Below are positions 8,301 to 15,220 of a stretch of DNA of 35,030 bases, piece by piece. The stretch spans positions 1-35,030 of the forward strand of contig CAZBWK010000037.1 of assembly GCA_964495655.1 (NCBI GenBank), in the 5' to 3' direction. This DNA is from JAAYJR01 sp964495655. GTDB taxonomy: Bacteria; Bacteroidota; Bacteroidia; Bacteroidales; Prolixibacteraceae. A model generated the notes under the pieces. The model saw only the letters and a program-made list of their open reading frames with translations, searched no databases and was not told the origin of the DNA. The number at the start of each line of letters is the position of its first letter. Positions within the stretch are counted from its first letter, which is position 1. Made by a program: the position numbers and the translations under genes.

Positions 8301-9075
8301 CCTCGGTGTTGATCCCTCAGGAAATATCGATCCCGGATCACCAGAAATAGTGTGGATGGAGGGTTCAGAACAGCACGTATGGGATCAGTTGGCAGTGAGG
8401 GTTACCGCAAAAGCAGGGGAGCTTACTATTTTTCTTGAGTCACAATCGGTTGAGAGAGGTTGTGACACCTATTTTGACGATGCCAGGCTGCAGGCTTATC
8501 CCTGTCCGCTGAAAATGCCTGAACCGCCTGAGAAACATGAATCCCAAAAAGCGTGCGTTGACTGGAAAGATGAGAAAAGGTCTTACAGTGTGGGAACTTC
8601 TTACAGTAAAAACAATTTTTCATTTATCAGCAATTCACAGAGGGAGATGCGGATTGTCCTCTGGGGCCTGCCTGAAGGTGCAGGGAAGCTCTCTTTCCCG
8701 GACGAGGGTATAAAAATCAATCTTCCCTTTGAAGCAGATAAAGTGGATGCCCGTGTTGCAAATTATACTCAAAAACCTGTTAAAATGGAGGCTTTTAACA
8801 GGTCAGGTGATATGCTGGGTTCCTGCACAACCTCTGAGAATAATAAGCCTGAGGTAATAGAATTTAAATCAGAGAATATCGATTCACTCGTGCTGAAGGG
8901 GGGTGGTAACGAGGCATTGTTAATAAAGCTCTGTATCTCATCCGGAGTTATTTCCAAAGAAAAATATAAGACACCTGAGAAAACAGTATCCCGGGATAAA
9001 CCTGACTCTGCAAAAATTAGTAACAATATATCAGTAACAGATAAAAAAGTTAAATATGGCAAACCAAAAAAATGA
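5359..9075 (+). CDS. Large multidomain protein: TULIP-like N-terminal half, PKD repeats, C-terminal Cys-containing beta domain
   Basis: The 1238-residue protein has no signal peptide (MPETRGFEIVAEISVTALRE). Residues about 8-335 and 345-600 look like long amphipathic beta sheets with scattered helices, as in lipid-binding TULIP folds; this is a judgement of pattern, not a motif match. A strongly hydrophobic segment begins IPWWAWLLAVLTFLFDIIIG near residues 499-535. PKD/Ig-like domains follow at about 605-680, 681-782 and 783-880, then a jelly-roll-like domain at 880-1048, and a domain beginning KACVDWKDE (1062-1197) that recurs in the next gene. The tail is Lys-rich. Many cysteines lie in the C-terminal half. 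Ten Ns (residues 648-651) interrupt the first PKD domain but keep frame. Binding of a lipid or isoprenoid is inferred from the fold guess and the neighbouring prenyl synthase. Confidence 0.8.
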   Translation: MPETRGFEIVAEISVTALREMLKAAWDNGGTDSEGAIPHEVPIPEGTSLGPYSVESGQVSIPESGLNLDMASAHNGVTVTLSTHIQVQLDGDTIPVPSLALLTMTADIAITAPFGIIPGTEQNIGVIFEGMPRSNVAATLTSGDPIGGITLSMIREYVHKLYADEVIPHSIEQTGQNFLGFTFDSFMQLFDDESDANRDIEVEQPDPTHVNVKIPFELRLSNFNGPLPVLSPMGVSGDLMINASYSYSGGRITCQMNSATVEVQNMQPLSGIEGNNYSTNVSMAGIIGIDLEEQIKNQVRLQANSMIAGLDDIEIDVPTVALIEDLIEEKVHEELLSRRYFGAWTPETPEGSDVTITEVRPKALSTALAIAVNPQNGADENALTDFIPSGNAFAVGLDDTFVEQTIQDIVDSPRDEGGFGGIPCNLGNIEGHNTDINSLHWELQSGRIHFWGEVTVHDVFCGADADVDFWADIGLRWTAPDASGAQTLEPYIIDKDASIPWWAWLLAVLTFLFDIIIGIIVIVITAIIDKIVERVGGAVMEDEVSGKLQALGAWPQELQGIGTVTSTFDENVIIEASGLIFYGSILITSTYGLTIVSPADSGGPYYGKAASPIHLHAGMAHPRIIYKWNLGKGLTADVPSVDRIFDDXXXXFVVRVTVKVNEPGGATTNNAVFVKVENVPAEVNAGTDIEAFEGEEINFTGKFTDKEYPDTHEAVWFFGDDSLPQEGTVTETNDPPIAKGTVTGKHAYCNNGTYTVTLRVMDKDGGVGEDTLNVMVKNLPPKVVTPEIFYAYPCTPVTLVAEFTDPGWCDSHKGTWKFGDCSAPMPATVKEINLPPQAYGIIAATNTYKHCATFLAEVTVTDSDGASDTATLPVQVVDIKNKDFEGGSRNLLVGTVANDWEPYAKSTESSHATLAAAVTTAGMPKYRPAEFVVHSGQRSQCIYSENPFKGGIYQKVCTNEGWDYQISAWYHINENFKGICRLGVDPSGNIDPGSPEIVWMEGSEQHVWDQLAVRVTAKAGELTIFLESQSVERGCDTYFDDARLQAYPCPLKMPEPPEKHESQKACVDWKDEKRSYSVGTSYSKNNFSFISNSQREMRIVLWGLPEGAGKLSFPDEGIKINLPFEADKVDARVANYTQKPVKMEAFNRSGDMLGSCTTSENNKPEVIEFKSENIDSLVLKGGGNEALLIKLCISSGVISKEKYKTPEKTVSRDKPDSAKISNNISVTDKKVKYGKPKK
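7302..7311. other. Assembly gap (10 N)
   Basis: Ten undetermined bases lie inside the large operon protein. The reading frame is the same on both sides, so the stated length may be right, but ten Ns is also a common placeholder. Residues 648-651 are unknown and the true insert could be longer. Confidence 0.98.
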
Positions 9076-9796
9076 TGTAACAATAGTTGCCTGGCCGAAA
9101 GAGACTGCAAAGCTGGAACATCAGTTCAAGAAGGGGAGTCCCTGTGAATTGCTGGTAACGTTTCAGAAAGACCCGGCCAATGTTGTGATACACACAACTC
9201 CTGAAACTCCGTTTAATGTGGATATGGCCATGAATGTCGCGGTAAAGAATACTGTGCCTGTATGCCTGAAATTATGCGAACCTGTATGCGCCAAAAGTGA
9301 TTATACAATTAGTTTGAATATTTTCGACAGGCCTGTGGGGTCTATATCCGTAAAAGGTATGACAAAGATTTTCAACTGTTTTAAGGAGACTAAACCTCAA
9401 CGTACCTGTCTCGATTTTAAAGAACTGAAAGATGGTACGGTGATCAGGGAAGAACTGACATATTACGGTTTGAAATTTGTGCCTAATGCTAATGAACTGA
9501 AAGTTTATTCAAGTGGTGAACCTGCAGGAATGAACAAACTCAGGTTCCCTGCCGAAGGTGTGAAGATCGTATTTCCTTTCCCGGTTGACAATGCCGGCTT
9601 TACGATTATAAATCACGGTTCCCCTTTCCTGAAATTTGAGGTGTATAATAGCGAAGGATTAATACGTACTGTTGAGGACGAGGTGCATGATGAACCCAAA
9701 GTGATTACAATTGAGGAAGAAGATTTTACCACTGTGGTTATTTCCGGAGGGAGTAATGAGGCTGCATTGCTTGAAGTGTGTTATGCAGCTTTTTAA
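9056..9796 (+). CDS. Unknown two-domain beta protein sharing its C-terminal domain with the large neighbour
   Basis: This 246-residue protein starts inside the end of the previous gene (20-nt overlap), a sign of coupled translation. Residues 1-110 form a beta-rich domain with a striking cysteine cluster, CLKLCEPVCAKSDYTISLNI, near residues 76-95. Residues 115-246 repeat the C-terminal domain of the 1238-residue protein. Shared features are a Cys-x-Asp opening (TCLDF / ACVDW), LRFPAEGVKIVFPFPVDN against LSFPDEGIKINLPFEADK, and the closing GGSNEAALLEVC against GGGNEALLIKLC. The fold is probably a jelly roll. No signal peptide is present. I know of no characterised member; binding to the same partner as the large protein is an inference from the shared domain. 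Confidence 0.8.
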   Translation: MANQKNDVTIVAWPKETAKLEHQFKKGSPCELLVTFQKDPANVVIHTTPETPFNVDMAMNVAVKNTVPVCLKLCEPVCAKSDYTISLNIFDRPVGSISVKGMTKIFNCFKETKPQRTCLDFKELKDGTVIREELTYYGLKFVPNANELKVYSSGEPAGMNKLRFPAEGVKIVFPFPVDNAGFTIINHGSPFLKFEVYNSEGLIRTVEDEVHDEPKVITIEEEDFTTVVISGGSNEAALLEVCYAAF

Positions 9797-9805
9797 ATTG
9801 AAGTC

Positions 9806-9850
9806 ATTCGCCGGGTTTGCTTATGTCAGGGTGCCTGACATAAGTGAATG
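9806..9850 (+). other. Intercistronic hairpin between the third and fourth operon genes
   Basis: CTTATGTCAG (9820-9829) and CTGACATAAG (9835-9844) form a perfect 10-bp stem with a 5-nt loop. Outside it, CATTC (9806-9810) can pair with GAATG (9846-9850) across an internal loop. No T-run follows, so it is not a standard terminator. It may stabilise or divide the transcript, or be a protein site. Confidence 0.6.
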
Positions 9851-9854
9851 ATTA

Positions 9855-9886
9855 TTTGTAAAAAATATATTAACTTGCTATGGTTA
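9855..9886 (+). promoter_or_regulatory. Possible weak internal promoter
   Basis: TTTG at 9855-9858 is followed after exactly 20 nt by TATGGTTA at 9879-9886, two mismatches from TAnnTTTG. Initiation near 9892 would give the fourth gene its own short leader. The poor -7 match keeps confidence low. Confidence 0.3.
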
Positions 9887-9910
9887 CCAATGAACTAAAA
9901 GAATAATCAT

Positions 9911-10633
9911 ATGGAAAACAAAAAAGAGACTAAATTTAACAGAGGGGCAAAAAGCGAATCTGCACAGGGTAGTTCGTTTGGGAAAAAGGATATCGGAGAT
10001 GCCCGTGAAATACTGAGTAGTTTTGCCAGAACTACTTCCGAGGTGGTTGAAAAAGCCGCAATGATCCTTGAGGAAGAGGTTGCTGCAGGAGTTATTGCAG
10101 CGAAGCAGCTGGAGAATAAATTTATCGATTCTGAGAAGATCAGGGCTGAAAAGGATGAAGTGGTAATGCAACGATTCAGAACTGATGCACATGAGGTCAT
10201 CGATATAATGATGGATGCCCTCACTGTTGTCAGTAAATTCAGCAGGAAACTCTCCGGTAATTTAATTTCCATTATAGATCCCGAAAAGAAAGGTGCTGAA
10301 GATTCCGGTATCCCTACCCTGGAAATGCCTGAACCGATAAAAGCGGGTGAAAGATCAGAGGTTGTCATGACATTGCAGAACAACGGAGAGTCAGATACCG
10401 ATCTATTTACTATTGCAACTACCGACCTGATAAGCTCCGGCGGCGATAAAATTAACTCAGCAAACATTAGTACTGACCCCAAAGAGATAAGAATAAAGGC
10501 TTCAGAGAAAATGAATGTTAAGGTCATAGTTAAAGTTCCTGCAAAGACATCTCCGGGGAGTTATTCAGGACTTATACAGGCATCAAACCTGAATAATTTC
10601 AAGGCTGTCCTGGTTGTTAATGTGGCCGGTTAA
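9911..10633 (+). CDS. Unknown protein: helical N-terminal domain plus Ig-like C-terminal domain
   Basis: The 240-residue protein starts with a polar, unstructured stretch. A long amphipathic helical region follows at about residues 25-120 (for example VVEKAAMILEEEVAAGVIAA), and then a beta domain at about 130-240. The beta domain has the look of the NEW3/CARDB-like Ig folds (MTLQNNGESDTDLF; TSPGSYSGLIQASNL; closing AVLVVNVAG). There is no signal peptide or membrane segment. The helical part could self-associate or lie on a membrane surface. It follows the previous gene after 114 nt containing a strong hairpin, and ends 4 nt before the chosen start of the prenyl synthase. No function is assigned. 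Confidence 0.8.
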   Translation: MENKKETKFNRGAKSESAQGSSFGKKDIGDAREILSSFARTTSEVVEKAAMILEEEVAAGVIAAKQLENKFIDSEKIRAEKDEVVMQRFRTDAHEVIDIMMDALTVVSKFSRKLSGNLISIIDPEKKGAEDSGIPTLEMPEPIKAGERSEVVMTLQNNGESDTDLFTIATTDLISSGGDKINSANISTDPKEIRIKASEKMNVKVIVKVPAKTSPGSYSGLIQASNLNNFKAVLVVNVAG

Positions 10634-10637
10634 ATTA

Positions 10638-11678
10638 ATGGGAAAAAATAACAATCATCAGTTTGTAATCGGGGAGCTTAAAAGATACAATCAAATTACC
10701 CTCAGCATACTTCATAATTATTTGCCCAAAAGGGAACCGCGCAGATTTTTATACGACATTGTATCTGATTACCCCTCACGGCCGGGGAAAGGATTCAGGC
10801 CGGGACTTTGCATATCTACATGTAAGGCGTTTGGCGGCTCTGAGGAGACTGCCCTGAATTCGGCTGTGGCTATAGAGTTGTTTCATAATGCTTTTCTTAT
10901 CCACGACGATGTTGAGGATGAATCAGAATTCAGAAGAGGAGGGGAGACCTTAAATAAAAAATACGGACATAGTATCGCCATTAATGTCGGTGATGCCATG
11001 AATGTTTTAAGCCTGCGTCCCCTGATGAGCAACCTGCCAAAGCTTGGTCCTGTTTTAACATGGTCAGTCTTTCAGGAGATCGAGCACATGGTGACGCAAT
11101 GTGTTGAAGGCCAGGCAATGGAGCTTGGCTGGGTGAAGGAAAATACCTGCGACCTGGAGGATGGTGATTACCTGAAGATGATTTTAAAGAAAACATGCTG
11201 GTATACTACTATACATCCGTGCCGTATAGGCTGTCTTATTGCCACTCAGGGTGACTTCAATCTTGATCTTTTTAACAGGTTCGGTTATTATATGGGATCT
11301 TCTTTCCAGATACAGGATGACCTGCTGAACCTGCTTGGCGAAGAATCCAACTACGGAAAGGAGATTGGAGGCGATATATGGGAAGGGAAACGGACATTGA
11401 TGCTTATCTATCTTTTCAGGAGTTGCAATGAGGATGAACATATCCGTCTGAAAAAGTTCCTGGAGACACGACGGGCCGACAGGATATATTCAGATGTCAA
11501 ATGGGTTTATGACCTGATGTATAAATATAACTGTTTCGATTATGCCGTTAAATCTGCCAAACAGTTAGCAGGAGCAGCACTGAAAGAGTTTTTTTCAGTT
11601 TATGGGCCTTTACCCGATTCAAAAGAAAAAGAATTCATTTACAAAATCATTCTTTATATGATAGAGAGAGATTTATAA
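10638..11678 (+). CDS. trans-Isoprenyl diphosphate synthase
   Basis: The 346-residue protein belongs to the all-alpha trans-prenyl diphosphate synthases, which add isopentenyl diphosphate to an allylic diphosphate. Visible motifs are GKGFRP (residues 50-55), the first Asp-rich motif DDVED (90-94) followed by RRGGETLNKKYG, GQAMEL, and the second Asp-rich motif as DDLLN (227-231), then GGDIWEGKRTLML. All catalytic elements are present, so the enzyme should be active. The residue five before the first Asp is Ala and the one four before is Phe; product length is uncertain but likely C20 or longer. I prefer ATG 10638, just after the upstream stop, to the earlier TTG/ATG codons that overlap it. It ends the operon. 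Confidence 0.9.
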   Translation: MGKNNNHQFVIGELKRYNQITLSILHNYLPKREPRRFLYDIVSDYPSRPGKGFRPGLCISTCKAFGGSEETALNSAVAIELFHNAFLIHDDVEDESEFRRGGETLNKKYGHSIAINVGDAMNVLSLRPLMSNLPKLGPVLTWSVFQEIEHMVTQCVEGQAMELGWVKENTCDLEDGDYLKMILKKTCWYTTIHPCRIGCLIATQGDFNLDLFNRFGYYMGSSFQIQDDLLNLLGEESNYGKEIGGDIWEGKRTLMLIYLFRSCNEDEHIRLKKFLETRRADRIYSDVKWVYDLMYKYNCFDYAVKSAKQLAGAALKEFFSVYGPLPDSKEKEFIYKIILYMIERDL

Positions 11679-11718
11679 TTTTTTGCTTCAGCTCATTGAT
11701 ACATGGTGTGGGGTAATG

Positions 11719-12435
11719 TTATTTATCTTTAATACATCTGACAGCTAAACCGTATTTTTTTTCAGCTGCTATATTTCTTCCTATCTGTGTGCTTCCCACT
11801 CCGAAATGACGATATACTGCGCAAGAGCCTGATGTTTCAGTAGAAGTCCAGTAAGTAGCTGTCCGCGTCATATTGCTGAATAGGCCATTATCGGCCCGCC
11901 GTCCGCCCGGAACAACTGAAAAACCAAACTCATCTGTAACTTTTTCATTTGAATCAGCCCAGTTTCCGGTTCCTTGCTCTTTCAATTTACCTCCTTCGCC
12001 GGTGCCACGCATGGCTGTGCCTTCAATTTGCTCCGGTGTCATTCCGAGGAATTCTTCAAGTTTTTTCCAGTCATTATCAGTGGCGACTCTCCAGCCCTTT
12101 GGACACAGGCCGGGAGTGCCGGCAGCCCACCAGTTATACATTGCCCCGTAAGTCTCCTTGGTTGAAATATCATTATCATACCATGCATAAGCAGGTGCGT
12201 CAATATGTCTCCATTCGGTAATATCAGTAACATTCGGAATTGGTGTCCCGTCATTATACCTGGTGGTCTTTAAATCCTGGCCCAACCACTGCTGTTCGCC
12301 TATGGTTACCACAGAGTATGCATTGCCGTCAATATCTTTCACCGTCCGGCTGCCCGTTTTTTGCATGGCACAACTTGAGGAGATAAATAAAGCGCAAATA
12401 ATTAAAATTTTAGGTAAATATGTTATGCTTCTCAT
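11719..12435 (-). CDS. FISUMP-domain lipoprotein
   Basis: This 238-residue protein has a lipoprotein signal peptide ending in SSSC (Cys near residue 22), so it is probably anchored to a membrane and surface- or periplasm-facing. The rest is one FISUMP domain (the Fibrobacter succinogenes major paralogous domain). Its landmarks are DIDGNAYSVVTIGEQQWLGQ, TRYNDGTPIPN, YAWYDND, YGAMYNWWA, LCPKGWRVATDNDWKKLE, FGFSVVPGGRR, TYWTST and the closing GLAVRCIKD. The domain is common in Bacteroidota and Fibrobacteres surface proteins, with no settled function. It runs convergent to the isoprenyl operon, 40 nt away, and lies directly downstream of a paralogue. Confidence 0.92.
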   Translation of the reverse strand: MRSITYLPKILIICALFISSSCAMQKTGSRTVKDIDGNAYSVVTIGEQQWLGQDLKTTRYNDGTPIPNVTDITEWRHIDAPAYAWYDNDISTKETYGAMYNWWAAGTPGLCPKGWRVATDNDWKKLEEFLGMTPEQIEGTAMRGTGEGGKLKEQGTGNWADSNEKVTDEFGFSVVPGGRRADNGLFSNMTRTATYWTSTETSGSCAVYRHFGVGSTQIGRNIAAEKKYGLAVRCIKDK

Positions 12436-12446
12436 ACTGTTTTATT

Positions 12447-13079
12447 TTATCGATTATTTTTAATACATCTGACACTAAATCCGTAATTTTTTGCAAAAAA
12501 GCTACGGTAAACTTTCTTTTTTTCACTGTTTACAGTCCGGCTCCAGGCATGAGTGTCTGTATACTCTGTACCTGACCACCAATAGCCGTTAATCCCCTGT
12601 TCATAGAAATCTCCGGGGTACCAGTAATTACCAAACCGATAACCTCCGGGAATTGGAGAGAACCCACTGGCAGTCGCTCCTGATATATCAATTAGTTTTT
12701 GCCAGTCCTGATCTGTAGGAATACGCCACCCATCAGGGCAGAGTTTGCCTGTATTTACTGCGTGCCAGTTATACAATGCACCGTAATGATCCTTATTTGC
12801 TATATCATTGTCATACCATGAATAGGCAGATGAGGTGGCACGCGCCCATTCCCTTAACTCAGTGATATTTTGAATATCCGTGTTGTCATTAAATTTTGTT
12901 GTTCTCAGGTTTTCCTTCATCCATTCCTGATCTCCTATAATGACAGTATTATATGCATTGCCGTCAGCATCTGTTAAGGTCTTGGTTTGTAACTGGGCAT
13001 TAATTTGGGTAAATATTCCGGTACCCGTCAGCAACAGAGTGATTAGTGTTAGCCGGTAAATCCAAACAGCGTTTTTCAT
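12447..13079 (-). CDS. FISUMP-domain secreted protein (paralogue with shortened core)
   Basis: The 210-residue protein has a Sec signal peptide (hydrophobic LTLITLLLTGTGIF, cleavage near INAQ) with no lipobox. It carries a FISUMP domain with the same landmarks as the next gene: YNTVIIGDQEWMKENL, YSWYDND, YGALYNWHA, LCPDGWRIPTDQDWQKL, GYRFGN, YWWSGTEY and GFSVRCIKN. The segment between DISGA and FSPIPGG is about 30 residues shorter than in the neighbouring lipoprotein. Eleven nt separate the two genes, so they are a tandem duplication and probably one transcript. Its 5' leader is almost identical to that of the secreted protein at 26777-27097. Confidence 0.9.
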   Translation of the reverse strand: MKNAVWIYRLTLITLLLTGTGIFTQINAQLQTKTLTDADGNAYNTVIIGDQEWMKENLRTTKFNDNTDIQNITELREWARATSSAYSWYDNDIANKDHYGALYNWHAVNTGKLCPDGWRIPTDQDWQKLIDISGATASGFSPIPGGYRFGNYWYPGDFYEQGINGYWWSGTEYTDTHAWSRTVNSEKKKVYRSFFAKNYGFSVRCIKNNR

Positions 13080-13164
13080 TCGTTTAAAATTTTTTATAAT
13101 TACTTGTAAATAAACTAATTAAAAATTTGAGAACTTATGGAACCGTTCGTTCCTCACTCTCACA
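13080..13164 (-). repeat. Duplicated 5' leader, copy A
   Basis: Starting at the base before the FISUMP start codon, this stretch is nearly identical to 27098-27180, with a handful of differences. It includes GGAACGAACGGTTCC, an inverted repeat GGAAC-N5-GTTCC, in the minus-strand sense. Both copies abut a start codon of an exported protein. Weaker likeness continues outward to the ATGAAACGAGCAT motif. Confidence 0.85.
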
Positions 13165-13215
13165 AGAAAATTTAAATCATTCTTTTTTGTGAAAAATTTA
13201 AGAATTAAAATTTTC

Positions 13216-13228
13216 ATGCTCGTTTCAT
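13216..13228 (-). repeat. ATGAAACGARCAT motif, copy 1
   Basis: The minus strand reads ATGAAACGAGCAT, 137 nt upstream of the FISUMP start codon. It is one of five copies in the window, all outside genes. The position relative to the gene matches copy 3 to within a base. Confidence 0.55.
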
Positions 13229-13636
13229 ATGATTTAAATTTAATTTTTCAATGGTATTTAAATATCATAGAAGGCAGTAATTCGCCAAACCTCACGGATT
13301 CAAAAATAAAAAAAAAATTAAATGAAGGATATTAAATAGTAAAAATTGGAAGTGTAAACCTTAAATTCACTCTTTGTTATTACAACTATAAAAAGCAGAT
13401 GTTTAAAAAGTTTATATTACAGGTAAGCGTATACAGAGGATCCCTGATTTTATATCTGCATATTTTACAGAAGGGAACATTTTAAAATATTTTTTATGAA
13501 GATTATGTTTAGTTTACATTAGATGAGATAGTGGCGGTATTTCTCATGATTTAAATAAATTATAGTCAGTACGTTAACAGTATGTTAACCATTTAGTCCG
13601 GTTAAACTATTGTGTGCACAATTCAATTATCGGGAT

Positions 13637-13644
13637 TATTTTTG
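13637..13644 (+). promoter_or_regulatory. -7-like box upstream of the glucosaminidase gene
   Basis: TATTTTTG matches TAnnTTTG. The expected -33 position 20 nt upstream holds only TGTG. The leader would be about 115 nt. Two GTTAAC palindromes upstream might be regulatory. Confidence 0.35.
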
Positions 13645-13768
13645 CCGCCTGAATAATTCTTAAATAGTATGGTTATTAAACAATTTTATCTGATTCATTG
13701 TTCTCTTTACTATTCTTTCTAATCCAGACACAATAATTAATCAACTCTTTATCTGAAATATTTATTTT

Positions 13769-14278
13769 ATGAGAAGACTATTTTTACTCTTTCTCGTAAT
13801 GCCGTTAATTGTAAAAGCTCCGGGATTGCAAGGTTTAGCAAAAGAAGCTTTATTAGAGCATTATGAGGTTAAGGTTCTGGAATATGAAGTAAGGGACCGG
13901 ATTAATGAGATAAAAACCAAGGAGTTTAGCATATCATCACTGAAGGAATATATAAATCTCGTTGATCCGTCTCTGATGGGAGTTCCGATGAGGCAGTTTA
14001 TTCTTGAGACAGGATGGTTTAAAAGTGAGCTCTTTAAAGTTTATAACAACATAGCAGGAATGAAGTATCCTTATGTGAGGAAAACGACAGCAACAGGTAT
14101 TGCTATGGGATATGCAAGATATAAGCACTGGACAGACTCTGTTGATGACTATATCTACTGGAGGGATCACTGGAAAAGTAAGGGTTACGAAACAGATAAT
14201 TACTATGATTTTTTGAATGATATTAATTATTCTATATCACCCGGTTACGAAAAATTGTTAAGAGCTATTGATATTTAA
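13769..14278 (+). CDS. Exported glucosaminidase-domain protein (Bax/GH73-like)
   Basis: The 169-residue protein begins with a signal peptide (MRRLFLLFLVMPLIVKA). A glucosaminidase-type domain of the GH73/Bax group follows, which cuts the N-acetylglucosamine linkage in peptidoglycan. The landmarks are QFILETGWFKSELF with probable catalytic Glu80, NNIAGMKYP, ATGIAMGYARY and WTDSVDDYIYWRDHW. The length is typical of the small single-domain versions in Bacteroidota. It would act in the periplasm on the cell wall. It is transcribed alone behind a long AT-rich region. Confidence 0.88.
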   Translation: MRRLFLLFLVMPLIVKAPGLQGLAKEALLEHYEVKVLEYEVRDRINEIKTKEFSISSLKEYINLVDPSLMGVPMRQFILETGWFKSELFKVYNNIAGMKYPYVRKTTATGIAMGYARYKHWTDSVDDYIYWRDHWKSKGYETDNYYDFLNDINYSISPGYEKLLRAIDI

Positions 14279-14407
14279 GAATATTGAAATTTTAAATATA
14301 ATTTTGTAAAAGGGATAAGGCTTTTGGGACTTACATTTTCAAATTTTGCAGAGGAACAAAACAGGCAGCCGGTTAAGCTTACTATTGAATTTTAATGTTA
14401 TAATCAT

Positions 14408-15214
14408 ATGAAGATAATAAGATACCTTGATTTTTCAGAAGAGACACACTTTGGTCAGTTAGATGATAATGGTAATGTATACAAAATTGAGGGAATCATC
14501 TTCGGTAGTTACCGAACATCGAAAGATATTGCGGAGGTGAAGAAAATATTGGCTCCGTTAGTTCCGACTTCGATATTATGCATTGGCCTTAATTACAGAC
14601 ACCATGCTGAAGAAAGCAAAATGAAAATACCGGAATTTCCCATTCTTTTTTTAAAAGCAGTTAATTCTGTTCAAAATCCGGGAGACCCGATATATATACC
14701 CCGTAAACTTGCAAGTGAAGAGGTGGATTTTGAATGTGAACTGGCTGTTATTATTGGAAAGGAATGTAAAAATGCAACCAGGGAGGATGCACTGGATTAT
14801 GTTTTCGGATATACGTGCGCAAACGATGTCAGCGCCCGTGACTGGCAGGTAAGGTATGGTGGCGGTCAGTGGTGCCGGGGAAAGACTTTTGACAGTTTTT
14901 GTCCGCTGGGCCCGCATATAATCACATCAGATGAAATTGACAATCCCAATGATCTGCAGATAAAAACCATATTGAATGGAGAGATTGTGCAGGACTGGAA
15001 TACAAATGATATGATCTTTGATGTTCCGGCGCTTATTGAGTTTTTGAGCGGCAGCACAACACTCCTGCCGGGTACGGTCATTCTTACCGGAACTCCTCAT
15101 GGTGTGGGGATGGCAAAAAAACCACCCCGCTGGTTGCAGCAGGGTGATTCTGTTGTTATTGAGATAGAAAATATCGGACAACTGGTAAATCCTGTTGAAC
15201 TGGAAAATACCTGA
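14408..15214 (+). CDS. Fumarylacetoacetate hydrolase (FAH) family protein
   Basis: This 268-residue cytoplasmic enzyme has the FAH C-terminal fold. The landmarks are LCIGLNYRHHAEE (residues 58-70), the metal-binding acidic pair in VDFECELAVIIGKE, GYTCANDVSARDWQ with its Asp, GKTFDSFCPLGP, and the closing LTGTPHGVG ... LQQGDSVVIEIENIG. Members hydrolyse or decarboxylate 1,3-diketo acids such as acylpyruvates and ring-cleavage products. The exact substrate cannot be read from sequence. It is monocistronic and meets the ceramidase-like gene convergently, only 6 nt apart. Confidence 0.92.
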   Translation: MKIIRYLDFSEETHFGQLDDNGNVYKIEGIIFGSYRTSKDIAEVKKILAPLVPTSILCIGLNYRHHAEESKMKIPEFPILFLKAVNSVQNPGDPIYIPRKLASEEVDFECELAVIIGKECKNATREDALDYVFGYTCANDVSARDWQVRYGGGQWCRGKTFDSFCPLGPHIITSDEIDNPNDLQIKTILNGEIVQDWNTNDMIFDVPALIEFLSGSTTLLPGTVILTGTPHGVGMAKKPPRWLQQGDSVVIEIENIGQLVNPVELENT

Positions 15215-15220
15215 ACCAGT

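Larger units (their letters stand above)
13165..13768. other. AT-rich gene-free region upstream of two divergent genes
   Basis: About 600 bases hold no coding frame. Contents seen are the conserved 13-mer at 13216-13228, two GTTAAC palindromes at 13573-13578 and 13584-13589 with a related GTTAAAC after them, and a -7-like box at 13637-13644. The rest is low-complexity A/T sequence. Confidence 0.5.

Noticed and set aside
5359..9075. Botulinum-type P47/OrfX toxin accessory protein
   Set aside because: Only the general TULIP-like pattern and lack of signal peptide agree; no sequence motif is shared that I can point to and no toxin gene is present.
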